From: Bacteroidota bacterium
GTDB taxonomy: Bacteria > Bacteroidota > Bacteroidia > Bacteroidales > VadinHA17
Direction of reading: 5' to 3'
Assembly: GCA_030706785.1 (NCBI GenBank)
Contig: JAUZNW010000018.1
Span: forward strand, 1-33,696
Length of the DNA: 33,696 nt
The notes beneath the pieces were generated by a model, which was not told where the DNA came from, searched no databases, and saw nothing but the letters and a program-made list of their open reading frames with translations. The translations under genes were made by a program, and so were the position numbers. Positions 1-8,540 of this stretch are shown piece after piece. Numbering within the stretch: the first letter of the stretch is position 1; the number at the start of each line of letters is the position of its first letter.

Positions 1-94
1 GTATTTCAAATTCATAGAAATATCCAGTGGACCGGAGGATTGCTTCAACATCCTTTCTTTCACCAGGTTCTATGCCTTTCAATATATCGACCAT
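1..94 (-). CDS. GNAT-type N-acetyltransferase, N-terminal fragment
   Basis: The first 31 residues of a minus-strand gene run off the left edge of the window. The ATG (complement of 92-94) lies six bases after the stop of the upstream ATP-grasp gene, so it is translated from the same operon. The visible start (MVDILKGIEPGER, then DVEAILRSTGYFYEFEI) has the pattern I associate with GNAT acetyltransferases whose first helix carries an 'I..ILRSTG.F...EI' stretch. I recall such proteins beside KamA/ATP-grasp clusters. The acetyl-CoA binding motif would lie outside the window, so the family call rests on the N-terminus and the context only. By analogy with AblB, which acetylates beta-lysine, it could acetylate the product of the radical SAM enzyme. 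Confidence 0.55.
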   Translation of the reverse strand, partial: MVDILKGIEPGERKDVEAILRSTGYFYEFEI

Positions 95-100
95 AGCTAT

Positions 101-1072
101 TCAGTTATTAAGATCACTGATAATTCGCTTTAATACCTGGGTAAATGGAATGCCTGCCTGGGTTGTTGCGGCAACAAGTCCGCTGTCGGGCGACATGCAT
201 GGATTTGCATTGACCTCGATGACATAAGGATTGTCATTCTTATCTATTCTCATATCAACCCGTGCATATCCCTTAAGCCCGAACACTTGCCAGCACTTCA
301 GGGCAAGGTCCTTTATCTTGTCTTCCAGAACAGGATCGAGCTCATTGCCGGGGAAATGCCTTACAGTATTTTCATACTCAAAGCTTTCCGCAATCCATTT
401 AGCCTTGAAATCAACTATTCTGGGCTGGTCATCGTGGTAATTTCTGAATGTCATTTCAGCCGGAGGCATCACCTCCGGTCCCTCGTTGCTGTAGAGGACA
501 CTTACATTGAACTCACGGCCGTCGATATATTCCTGGATTATCCAGTGCGAATCGTCATATCCGTTGAACATTTTTTCATATCCCGGCGTATAGGTGAATA
601 CCGACTCGCTCGTGATCCCGAGTGATCCGTCTTCCCATACAGGTTTGATAATATAGCGCATTCCCGGCTTCAGTTTACTATACTCGGATGGGAAGCATGA
701 AAACGGCGTGCTGATTTTCTCATCCTCAAGCACTTTTGCTGTCAGGGCCTTGCTTGTTGTAACGAACATTGCCTCAAGCGGATTGCCTGAATAGGGGATG
801 AAATGCATATTCAGCAGTGCCGGTATAAAGTAACAGAGCTCTCCCTTGTTGTTGATCGATTCAACAAGATTAAAAACAAAGTCAGGTTTGTCATTCAGAA
901 GAGACTCGACTTCGTTCATAAAATCGGATGTTATTCCCTTCCTGAATGTGTCGATTCCGATTTCGTGCAGGTTTTTTTCAATGAATTCCACCTGATCGAG
1001 AACATCAAGCTCATCTGGCAGAGCACCCTCCCTGGGCTGATTAAACAGAATACAGCACCTTTTCATCGTCAA
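101..1072 (-). CDS. ATP-grasp ligase, D-Ala-D-Ala ligase-like (second of two)
   Basis: A 323-residue ATP-grasp protein expected to join a carboxylate to an amine through an acyl-phosphate. Visible motifs are the ATP-binding strand and loop KPVWEDGSLGI (143-153), the QEYIDGREFNVSV strand (180-192), RVDMR (271-275) and the metal-binding EVNANP (286-291). Its N-terminal part differs from true Ddl enzymes, and no cell-wall genes are nearby, so a cell-wall Ddl role is unlikely. The ATG overlaps the stop of the preceding ATP-grasp gene by four bases (ATGA), which indicates translational coupling. With KamA upstream and a probable acetyltransferase downstream, it probably joins an amino acid to a beta-amino acid or extends a dipeptide. 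The family call is firm. The substrate is unknown. Confidence 0.85.
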   Translation of the reverse strand: MTMKRCCILFNQPREGALPDELDVLDQVEFIEKNLHEIGIDTFRKGITSDFMNEVESLLNDKPDFVFNLVESINNKGELCYFIPALLNMHFIPYSGNPLEAMFVTTSKALTAKVLEDEKISTPFSCFPSEYSKLKPGMRYIIKPVWEDGSLGITSESVFTYTPGYEKMFNGYDDSHWIIQEYIDGREFNVSVLYSNEGPEVMPPAEMTFRNYHDDQPRIVDFKAKWIAESFEYENTVRHFPGNELDPVLEDKIKDLALKCWQVFGLKGYARVDMRIDKNDNPYVIEVNANPCMSPDSGLVAATTQAGIPFTQVLKRIISDLNN

Positions 1073-2043
1073 ACAGTCAAATGATGTCTTTTTATCGCGG
1101 ATTTCATTATCATTTCCATTAATGCCTGAAATTTTATCCCGATCATGTTTGAGAGGATCGGGAGGTCGGAATGAACAGGATGAAGACCGGCAAGCGGATT
1201 AACTTCCATAAAGCACATACGTCCGTTTCTGTCAGCCTTGACATCAACCCTTCCTGCATCAACACCACCAAGAGCTTTCCAGACTTTCAGGGCAACTGTC
1301 TTGCACTCTTCGGCAAACTCTGCTGCCATTGGAATGTATTTGCAGAAAATCTGATAATTCTCCTTGAACTCAACAGAGTAGGGTAGATTATCCTTGCACT
1401 CTATTTCCATTCCGCCTATTGCTACAGCTTCATCACCTGATCCAATCACTCCGACAGTAAATTCCCTACCCGGAAGATACTCTTCCACAAGGGCAGGCTG
1501 GCAGAACCGTGTGAGCAGATACCCGGCTCTTTCCCTGAGCTGGGATTTTGAGTTGATAAGGTTCTTTTCTGTAATCCCTTTCCCGGTCCCTTCCGATACA
1601 GGCTTGATAAAGAGTGGATACTGAAGATCACACTTTTCAATGTCCTTTGGTTCGGTGATCAGCATTCCCGGGCTTACGGGCACACCGGCGGCTGAAACAA
1701 TAAGGCGTGTAAGGTGTTTGTTCAGCGAAATACCCAGAACGACCGGACCGCTGAAAACGTAAGGGATCTTGTACTGATCAAGTATCGCCGGGATTACGGA
1801 TTCACGGCCGTCGCCATAAAGCCCCTCCGCGATATTGAAGACCATGTCCCACCTTTCTCCTGCTGCCAGTGCATCAATAAGTTGAAAACAATTACCTACC
1901 GGTTCGGTCTGGAATCCCATGTTCCGGAGGGCCATGTCGATTGAATCGACAGTTTCCTGCTTGTCAAACTCGGCAGTATCCTCCATAGAATAACCACGGT
2001 CAAGATACCATGACCGCAAATCGTAAGTTAATCCGATTCTCAT
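1069..2043 (-). CDS. ATP-grasp ligase, D-Ala-D-Ala ligase-like (first of two)
   Basis: A 324-residue ATP-grasp protein. Motifs are the ATP-binding FIKP (145-148), the glycine-rich loop EGTGKGI (151-157), VEEYLPGREFTVGV (186-199), RVDVK (265-269) and the metal-binding EVNPLAGL (280-287). The last resembles the NTLPG segment of D-Ala-D-Ala ligases. It is clearly not a recent duplicate of its neighbour: the two differ over most of their length and in the residues after the metal-binding Asn, so they probably have different substrates. It starts 10 bases after the KamA-like stop and overlaps the next ATP-grasp gene by four bases. Automated annotation would call it D-alanine--D-alanine ligase, but the context argues for a beta-lysine-type amide ligase. 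The function is inferred. Confidence 0.85.
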   Translation of the reverse strand: MRIGLTYDLRSWYLDRGYSMEDTAEFDKQETVDSIDMALRNMGFQTEPVGNCFQLIDALAAGERWDMVFNIAEGLYGDGRESVIPAILDQYKIPYVFSGPVVLGISLNKHLTRLIVSAAGVPVSPGMLITEPKDIEKCDLQYPLFIKPVSEGTGKGITEKNLINSKSQLRERAGYLLTRFCQPALVEEYLPGREFTVGVIGSGDEAVAIGGMEIECKDNLPYSVEFKENYQIFCKYIPMAAEFAEECKTVALKVWKALGGVDAGRVDVKADRNGRMCFMEVNPLAGLHPVHSDLPILSNMIGIKFQALMEMIMKSAIKRHHLTV

Positions 2044-2053
2044 TTATATATGC

Positions 2054-3295
2054 CTATTTCTCAGGATATTCGCACAGAACACCTTTATAGTTACGCAATA
2101 CAATGTGTTCATCATTGTGTTCCACAACATAGTTTGGAAGCAAGGGGATTTTCCCGCCTCCGCCAGGAGCGTCAACAACGAACGTTGGTACGGCATAACC
2201 ACTTGTAAAGCCTCTCAGACCCTTAATGATCTCAAGACCTTTAGCCACAGCTGTTCTGAAATGCCCTGATCCGGGTATTAGGTCACACTGGTAAAGATAA
2301 TATGGCCTTACTCTTATCATCAGCAATTTATGCATCAGCTCCTTCATGGTGGCCACGTTATCATTTATCCCTTTCAGAAGGACAGTCTGGCTTCCGAGAG
2401 GGAAACCGCCGTCAGCAAGTTTGTTGCAGGCCTTCGCACATTCCTCGGTTATTTCCGATGGATGTGAAAAATGAAGGCTGATGAACAGCGGGTGGTATTT
2501 TCTCAGCACACTTATCAGTCCGTCAGTCACCCTTTGGGGGAGAACGACAGGGATCCTTGTGCCAATCCGCACAATCTCCACGTGGCTGATACTTCTGATA
2601 TTTGAAAGTATATAATCCAGGGTTTCATCTCTGAGCGTAAGCGGATCACCGCCGCTGATAAGAACATCCCTGACCTCCTTATGTGAAGCAATGTAATTGA
2701 ATGCCCTTTCAAAATCCTGTCTTCCAAGCTTGTCGAGCTTGCCGACAGAATGTGAACGCGTACAATACCTGCAATAGTTGGAACAGATCTGAGTCACCGT
2801 AAACAATACCCTGTCGGGATAGCGGTGTACAATACCTTTTACAGGAGAAAATGATTTCTCATGAAGCGGGTCGGACTGCTCACTGCTGGTCTCAATAAGT
2901 TCCTCAACTACCGGGATAACATTACGGCGAAGAGGATGACCCGGCTTTGAATCATAAATCAATGATGCAAAATAAGGGGTAATCCGCAAAGGAAGACGGC
3001 CTTTAAGATTATTAATAGCCATGATCTCCTTTTCGGTCAGGTTCATGATTTTCTTTAGATCTTCGATGCTGGTTAACGCATTGCGAAGCTGCCATTTCCA
3101 ATCATTCCAGGATTCTAAAGTTGTTAGGGGGAAGTACCGGTGGATGAACTCCGAACTCCGGTTGCTAACTAACTGGTTGGGGATTACGTTTTGCGAAAAA
3201 ATCGTGGTTTTCGCGCCAGGCTCTTCATCAGAAGAGCAACCCACGAGGCGGCCCTCTCCGTGGAGGGCGACAACCTCATTATTGTTAGCGTTCAT
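2054..3295 (-). CDS. lysine 2,3-aminomutase family radical SAM/PLP enzyme
   Basis: A 413-residue KamA-family protein, expected to move the alpha-amino group of an L-amino acid to the beta carbon using a 4Fe-4S cluster, SAM and PLP. The cluster cysteines are C171, C175 and C178 (CSNYCRYC). R180 fits the substrate-carboxylate Arg of clostridial LAM. D338 (YQCDL) and D375 (VVDAPGGGGK) fit the two Asp residues that hold the lysine side-chain amine, and K382 is the PLP lysine. All sit at a constant offset of 45-46 from the clostridial numbering. The Asp pair argues for lysine rather than glutamate as substrate. Odd points: the Arg-rich stretch after CTR is replaced by SHSVGK, and the first ~50 residues precede the conserved start (YFPLTTLESWNDW) and include a palindromic repeat, so the true start may lie downstream. 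It heads an operon with two ATP-grasp ligases and an acetyltransferase. Confidence 0.85.
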   Translation of the reverse strand: MNANNNEVVALHGEGRLVGCSSDEEPGAKTTIFSQNVIPNQLVSNRSSEFIHRYFPLTTLESWNDWKWQLRNALTSIEDLKKIMNLTEKEIMAINNLKGRLPLRITPYFASLIYDSKPGHPLRRNVIPVVEELIETSSEQSDPLHEKSFSPVKGIVHRYPDRVLFTVTQICSNYCRYCTRSHSVGKLDKLGRQDFERAFNYIASHKEVRDVLISGGDPLTLRDETLDYILSNIRSISHVEIVRIGTRIPVVLPQRVTDGLISVLRKYHPLFISLHFSHPSEITEECAKACNKLADGGFPLGSQTVLLKGINDNVATMKELMHKLLMIRVRPYYLYQCDLIPGSGHFRTAVAKGLEIIKGLRGFTSGYAVPTFVVDAPGGGGKIPLLPNYVVEHNDEHIVLRNYKGVLCEYPEK

Positions 3296-3828
3296 AAGAG
3301 TCAGTGAAGAATTTCACTTTTGCTTTTTTAATTTCTAGTTCTTAATTAGTATTTAGTTTTTAATAAATTGGGACGAAAATATGTAATCTGTAAATACATT
3401 GTATCATTTGACAATCATTTATATCAACATAATTGGTATTTTATCAACAATTCATCTCCCAATTTGTGTTTTAACAATATTTTAATGTATTGTTATTCAA
3501 TAAATTACAATCATACACGATTTTAATAAATTTAAAGGTTGAACTGGTATCTTTTTGACCTTGTATTTCCTGAATAAATCCTTTGAAATCTGTAAAATTC
3601 ATCTTCAAATTCTGTTATACGTTATAAAAAAAAATCAAGAACGGGAGTAATCAATTATTATGCCAAACTTTTAAATGCCCTTACTTTCAGACAGTGTATG
3701 AATTTCAGATACTTTTATCAGACTCAGATTAAAAAAGTATGTTGTATAACGTATTAAATTGTTTTTAATTATTTCACCGTGGTAAAAATGCGCCGCAGAG
3801 ATTTTTTGCAGCACAAAACAAAATAACA
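3296..3828. other. 533-bp AT-rich intergenic region between divergent genes
   Basis: This gap separates the KamA operon (minus) from the MATE gene (plus) and must hold both promoters. It is strongly AT-rich with long A/T runs. I found no tRNA-like fold, no coding frame worth keeping and no convincing paired -33/-7 boxes. The only structure I noticed is a 10-bp inverted pair, ATACGTTATA at 3617-3626 and its complement at 3745-3754, with three loosely repeated TCAGA motifs between them. Confidence 0.5.
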
Positions 3829-5223
3829 GTGAATTCCCTAAAATCATTATTCAGAGATATTGCTGAAGCTATAGCTGGAACTGAACAGGATTTCACCGAA
3901 GTCAACCTCGGCAGGGCGATCCTTTTGCTTTCCATACCGGCTGTCCTTGAGATGATTATGGAATCGGTATTTGTTGTTGTTGATATTTTCTTCGTTTCAA
4001 AGCTGGGTGCAAACGCAGTCGCAACTGTCGGGATAACCGAATCACTTATCACTATCGTTTATGCTATTTCCTTCGGGCTCGCAACTGCAACTACCTCAAT
4101 GGTTTCGAGGCGTATTGGCGAGAAAGATCAGTATAAGGCTTCCCAGACCGCTTTCCAGGCTATTCTTACCGGTGTCACAGTATCCTTTCTGATTGCTGTC
4201 CCCGGAGTTATTTTTTCTGAAAGGCTTCTTGAAGTGATGGGTGTTTCGGCTGATATCGCCCGGAAGCTGTCAGGCTACACAAGGATAGTGGTTGGAAGCA
4301 ACACTGTGATAATGCTTTTATTCATTATAAACGCAATCTTCAGGAGCGCTGGTGATGCAGCCGTGGCAATGAGGGTTCTCTGGATGGGGAACATAATCAA
4401 TATCATCCTCGACCCATGCCTGATATTCGGACTGGGTCCATTTCCGGAGCTTGGAGTTGCTGGAGCAGCTGTTGCAACATCTACCGGAAGGGGAATAGCT
4501 GTGCTCTATCAGTTCTGGCTTTTGTTTTTTGGCAGGAAACGGATACAGCTTTCAAGTGATCATTTACGCGTAAATTTCAGGATTATTGGCAGGCTTCTTA
4601 GGATCTCAATCGGCAGTATCGGACAGAACCTTATAGGAACGATCAGCTGGATCGGTCTTGTAAGGATAATCTCAATATTTGGAAATGAGATAGTTGCAGG
4701 CTATACGATAGCAATCCGGATAATTAATTTTGTCATGCTCCCTTCGTGGGGAATCAGCAACGCTGCGTCAACCCTTGTCGGACAAAACCTCGGAGCCAAC
4801 AAGCCGGCAAGAGCAGAAAAAGCTGTCATGGTTACGGGCTGGGTAAACATGATTCTGCTGGGAGCGGTCGGATTGATCCTGGTCATTTTCCCGTCGTGGT
4901 TTATAAATGTTTTTATCAATGAGAAAGCTGTACTCGATTCAGGTACTGAATGCCTGAGGATTATCAGTATTGGCTTCATTGCCTATGGATTCGGCATGGT
5001 GCTGGTCAATTCATTCAACGGAGCTGGTGATACTGCCACTCCCCTGAAGATCAATACATTTGCCTACTTCATAATAGAGATTCCCCTTGCCTGGTTCCTT
5101 GCAATGACACTTGGTATGAATCAGCAGGGTGTCTTTGTTGCGATCGTGATTGCAGAAACAATAATGACATTAACGGCCTGGCTGGTTTTCAGAAGGGGGA
5201 AATGGAAGCTGAAAAAAGTTTAA
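3829..5223 (+). CDS. MATE family efflux transporter
   Basis: A 464-residue inner-membrane exporter of the multidrug and toxic compound extrusion family. It couples Na+ or H+ influx to export of cationic or aromatic compounds. The sequence has the family's two internally repeated halves of about six hydrophobic helices. The first helix region (ILLLSIPAVLEMIMESVFVVVDIFFVS, residues ~31-57) carries the usual 'P..l......VD..fvs.lG' pattern, and the second half repeats it with GWVNMILL and GAGDT. The only start in frame is GTG at 3829; an ATG at 3788 is out of frame and soon stops. The C-terminus ends in basic residues. The stop overlaps the stop of the convergent secreted-protein gene inside a shared TTAA. 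Its position opposite the KamA operon makes export of that pathway's product possible, but nothing in the sequence proves this. Confidence 0.93.
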   Translation: MNSLKSLFRDIAEAIAGTEQDFTEVNLGRAILLLSIPAVLEMIMESVFVVVDIFFVSKLGANAVATVGITESLITIVYAISFGLATATTSMVSRRIGEKDQYKASQTAFQAILTGVTVSFLIAVPGVIFSERLLEVMGVSADIARKLSGYTRIVVGSNTVIMLLFIINAIFRSAGDAAVAMRVLWMGNIINIILDPCLIFGLGPFPELGVAGAAVATSTGRGIAVLYQFWLLFFGRKRIQLSSDHLRVNFRIIGRLLRISIGSIGQNLIGTISWIGLVRIISIFGNEIVAGYTIAIRIINFVMLPSWGISNAASTLVGQNLGANKPARAEKAVMVTGWVNMILLGAVGLILVIFPSWFINVFINEKAVLDSGTECLRIISIGFIAYGFGMVLVNSFNGAGDTATPLKINTFAYFIIEIPLAWFLAMTLGMNQQGVFVAIVIAETIMTLTAWLVFRRGKWKLKKV

Positions 5224-7121
5224 AGCCCGCCCGGAATTATAACTTTGCCTGTTTTCAGGATGAAAGAATCCGAGAGCATCAGTATGTAAATCCCAGGCCG
5301 GAGTGAACCTGTGCTGAAGATGCAAAGATCTCCGTCAACGATCATACTTTCAATCAGATTGCCATTTAAATCATATAGGCTAAGCCTGCTTTTTATGTAA
5401 TTCTCCACAAGCGGTATCTTTATCTCACTCTGTGTAACGATAGCGACAAGAGGATCGCTCCTCTTCCCTTTGATATTAATCGCAATGGATCCCTGGACAC
5501 CGGTTCCGTCATTGGCTGTCGCTGTGACTGATATCAATCCTTCTGTAATTGCCGTGACCATTCCTGCCTGATCGACTGAGGCACGGCCGGTGATATCCCT
5601 GACGCTCCAGGTGACTGCCTTTACAGTTGCAATTTCAGGAGAGACGCTGGCAGTCAGCCGTAAGGTTCCATCATCCTCTGGTATAAAATTCAGTCCCGTT
5701 TCCGTGCTGACGCTGATCTTTTCCACCGGTATCAATTGATTTACAATCGTTATTTCGATAGTTGCTGAAATTCCTGTTCCGTCAGCAGCTGTTGCTCTGA
5801 CTGTTACTATGCCGTTCTTTTCTGCTGTCAGAACACCGTCGGCGCTTATCGAAGCCTCTCCTGTACCGTTCATTACTGACCAGATGATTGATTTATTCGT
5901 GGCACTTTCCGGAGTGATATTAGCTGTGAGTTGAAGTGTTCCGTTTTCACTGGTGATAATTGACAAACCACCAGTACTGGTAATGCTTATGGTTTCGACA
6001 GGAATATACTGGTTGGATATTGTTATTTCCAATGTTCCATATATTCCCGAACCGTCGTTTGACGACGCTTTTGCCGTAACAGTTCCGTTGGCTAATGCAG
6101 TCACCAGTCCTGATGAGCTTATTGCAGCTTTACCTGCCCCTGCTGATATTGACCAGGTTACACCCTGATTTGTGGCATTTGATGGCAAAACCGAAGCTGT
6201 CAGTTGAAGTGTTCCGTTATCGGTTGTGATTTCTGATAAATTACCGGATCCTGAAACAGTAATTCCGGTAACGGGTATATTCACGACAGGTCCTCCCCAG
6301 CCGGCCAGCCTGGCAAAAAGCCACCAGGCTGCATATGCCTTCATATTTGCATTCAATGGTTTTGAGTGTGCGGAAGGACAATAATACCAGTCAACATTAA
6401 TGACATGGTTAGTCTGCCAGATCACTGCCCAGTTTTTATCCTGAATGTTATCACCATTGCTGTCATAGTCGCAATTGTCATTTGCGCGCTTGTCAAGGTA
6501 ATAATTTCCGTCAGGATCGTATGATTCTATGTCGGCAAAATCATACAGGATCTTGTTGTTGGTTTTGCAATAAGCCCTGATCTGTTCGTTACGGATATTA
6601 AGCGTCCCGTTTACTCCTGTGCCATCAAGATGGCCTGTCATATAAACAAATTTTACATTTGGGAATTCAGCTTCAAGTGACGACATCAGGCTAAGATAGG
6701 TGTTGATATTGCTCTGAGTGGCTGTACTGACCTGGCTGCACCACGCCCACATTACTATATTGATGTTGCTGTTGGCCGGATTCCTGAGGCAGGTCCTTGT
6801 GGATGCCGCCCAGGATGTCCAGTCTGGTGAACCAAGGTCGCTGCCTCCTGTAATACCGTGATCATGAAGATCAAGTGCACCGTTGATACCGCCGTTATTC
6901 CAGGCATATGCACTGCCTTTCCAGTTATAAAGTCCTGTCATCCCGTCTATTAACTGGCTTCCATGTGAAGTATGCTCATAAACAATGTGAAGCTTTGATC
7001 TTGCCAGGTCGATGTATGACTGTGGAATATTCTGAAGCCTGATACAATTATGATCGATTATCTGACCATTCAGAAATACAAAAACCTGAAGCAGAATCAG
7101 AATTAAAAATGTTCTTTTCAT
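5220..7121 (-). CDS. T9SS-exported protein: unknown N-terminal domain, three Big_2 Ig-like domains, sorting domain
   Basis: A 633-residue secreted protein. Residues 1-19 are a signal peptide (ending FLNG). Residues ~20-280 form a domain with the motifs YEHTSHGSQLIDGM, MTGHLDG and CPSAHSKPLN. These resemble a His/Ser-centred hydrolase-like fold, perhaps SGNH-type, but I cannot name the family. Three tandem bacterial Ig-like (Big_2) repeats follow at roughly 285-370, 373-457 and 460-548, each starting IPV(T/E).I and containing NGTLQLTA or a close variant, a W(S) strand and DG(S/T)G. The last ~80 residues (LYDLNGNLI...GIYILMLSD..ILKTGKVI) are a type A T9SS sorting domain. It is therefore probably carried across the outer membrane and attached to the surface or released. 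The conserved His and Asp residues suggest an enzyme on a polymeric substrate. Confidence 0.8.
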   Translation of the reverse strand: MKRTFLILILLQVFVFLNGQIIDHNCIRLQNIPQSYIDLARSKLHIVYEHTSHGSQLIDGMTGLYNWKGSAYAWNNGGINGALDLHDHGITGGSDLGSPDWTSWAASTRTCLRNPANSNINIVMWAWCSQVSTATQSNINTYLSLMSSLEAEFPNVKFVYMTGHLDGTGVNGTLNIRNEQIRAYCKTNNKILYDFADIESYDPDGNYYLDKRANDNCDYDSNGDNIQDKNWAVIWQTNHVINVDWYYCPSAHSKPLNANMKAYAAWWLFARLAGWGGPVVNIPVTGITVSGSGNLSEITTDNGTLQLTASVLPSNATNQGVTWSISAGAGKAAISSSGLVTALANGTVTAKASSNDGSGIYGTLEITISNQYIPVETISITSTGGLSIITSENGTLQLTANITPESATNKSIIWSVMNGTGEASISADGVLTAEKNGIVTVRATAADGTGISATIEITIVNQLIPVEKISVSTETGLNFIPEDDGTLRLTASVSPEIATVKAVTWSVRDITGRASVDQAGMVTAITEGLISVTATANDGTGVQGSIAINIKGKRSDPLVAIVTQSEIKIPLVENYIKSRLSLYDLNGNLIESMIVDGDLCIFSTGSLRPGIYILMLSDSFILKTGKVIIPGGL

Positions 7122-7249
7122 AGTTTCTTCAAGGCGCTTGTGAACTTACACAGTTCACTGCGACCTGCGGCACAATAAAAGAAAGGAACCCCAAGATAAG
7201 AATTATTTCAATTCAATATTCCTGGATTCCATGAAAAAATCATTTCAAA

Positions 7250-7678
7250 TTACTCATTTAAAGGGTCTTTCGTTTCTTTCCTCAGTTTCTTGATAGCGCC
7301 CCTTTTGTGTTTTTCCTCAAGCCTTTCAATCCGTGACTGATTGGTGGGAACAGTAGGCACTCTCTCGGCCAGTGCGGTCAAAGCTCTTGCAATTAGTGCA
7401 AGCATTCTTTCAGTGGCATTGGATTTATTTCCAAGCTGTGTGCGTACCGATTGAGAAGTTACGATCAACTCGCCTGCTGAATTAATTCTCCGCTTAAGCC
7501 CTGAAATAACCAGTTCCTTTTCGCTGTCCGACAGGACAGATGAGTTCCTTACGTCAAAAACGACCTTTATCTTTGTGCTTACCTTGTTTACATTCTGACC
7601 TCCCGGTCCGCTGCTCCTGGTTGCCCTGAATAAAAACTCACTGTCAAGCTTCCTTGCCTTAAGAACTGATACATCCAT
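7250..7678 (-). CDS. arfB: alternative ribosome-rescue aminoacyl-tRNA hydrolase ArfB
   Basis: A 142-residue class I release-factor-like protein that frees nascent chains from stalled ribosomes without reading a stop codon. The catalytic GGQ is at 26-28 in SSGPGGQNVNKVSTK, the typical ArfB/YaeJ setting. There is no codon-recognition domain, and the C-terminal tail is basic (EEKHKRGAIKKLRKETKD), as needed to enter the empty mRNA channel. The length matches the family. It is probably monocistronic, lying between a secreted-protein gene downstream and a divergent DUF169 gene. Confidence 0.95.
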   Translation of the reverse strand: MDVSVLKARKLDSEFLFRATRSSGPGGQNVNKVSTKIKVVFDVRNSSVLSDSEKELVISGLKRRINSAGELIVTSQSVRTQLGNKSNATERMLALIARALTALAERVPTVPTNQSRIERLEEKHKRGAIKKLRKETKDPLNE

Positions 7679-7784
7679 CGGACTTATTTTTAGTTTATTC
7701 TGAGTATTTCCCTTGATTCTTGATTACGACGGGATTCCAGCAATCTAAAATATACTATTTTTATATCATGACAATGCGTGTTTT

Positions 7785-8528
7785 ATGGATATTAATGTTA
7801 AAAATCAGTTTATTCAGGATTGGAAAAAGTATTTCAACAATCCTGAATTACCGGTGACCTTTTACTATGCCGATCATCCTGAGAATGCTGAAATTGCAAA
7901 GCCTTCGGGTAAATGGGAATGCATAATCTGCCGTCTTCAAAGTGTAAGAAGAGGCAAATCCCTTGCGTTTGATGAGAAAGCAGTCCGCTGTGCCGGTGGA
8001 AAGCGTTATATCGGATTTACAAGTAAGATCAGGCCTGAATTTGAATACTTCCTTTCTTGTGGCATCCCAGGCAGGATGGAAGGGGAGAGGTATATCCGGA
8101 CCCCGGAAATGGTAAAAGAGCTGATGAAGAATCAGAAACATCTTGACAAGAAGGGGAAATACATTGTGTTCAAAAGATGGGATAAGCTTGAAGAATACGA
8201 TAATCCGGATGTGGCGATTTTCTTCGCCACCCCTGACGTCCTCTCCGGACTTTTTACACTTGCAAACTTCGATCAGACCGAGCCAAACGGGACATTTAGT
8301 CCATTCGGATCTGGTTGCGGATCAGCGATCCATTACCCGTACCTGGAAAAGGATTCAGTGCGTCCGAGAGCAGTCATAGGCATGTTCGATCCTTCGGCAA
8401 GGCCGTGCGTACCCGCGGGAGTTCTTACATATTCAGTTCCCATGGTGAAGCTATTGAAGATGATCAGCTACATGGATGAGAGTTTCCTGATTACTGATTC
8501 GTGGAAAAAAGTTCAGAAAAGAATATAA
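7785..8528 (+). CDS. DUF169 domain protein
   Basis: A 247-residue soluble protein matching the pattern of the DUF169 family, whose role is not established. Visible features are a cysteine-rich N-terminal half (C46, C49, C69 and C92, in ECIICRL, VRCAGG and LSCGIPG), a glycine-rich stretch ending GSGCGSAIHYPY, and the late motif FDPSARPCVP. The repeated Cys/Gly turns suggest a cofactor or metal site. That is inference only. There is no signal peptide or membrane segment. It is divergent from arfB and convergent with the alpha-rhamnosidase gene, so its neighbours give no clue to its job. Confidence 0.75.
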   Translation: MDINVKNQFIQDWKKYFNNPELPVTFYYADHPENAEIAKPSGKWECIICRLQSVRRGKSLAFDEKAVRCAGGKRYIGFTSKIRPEFEYFLSCGIPGRMEGERYIRTPEMVKELMKNQKHLDKKGKYIVFKRWDKLEEYDNPDVAIFFATPDVLSGLFTLANFDQTEPNGTFSPFGSGCGSAIHYPYLEKDSVRPRAVIGMFDPSARPCVPAGVLTYSVPMVKLLKMISYMDESFLITDSWKKVQKRI

Positions 8529-8540
8529 CCTCTTCCCAAA

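Noticed and set aside
101-2043. Cell-wall D-alanine--D-alanine ligases (ddl)
   Set aside because: Two unlike ATP-grasp proteins in tandem behind a KamA homologue, with no murein genes nearby, do not fit ddl. Only the fold and ATP site are shared.
3617-3754. Possible 138-bp miniature element with ATACGTTATA inverted ends
   Set aside because: The arms are only 10 bp, AT-rich and imperfect beyond that. No target-site duplication is visible, so chance is a sufficient explanation in such AT-rich DNA.
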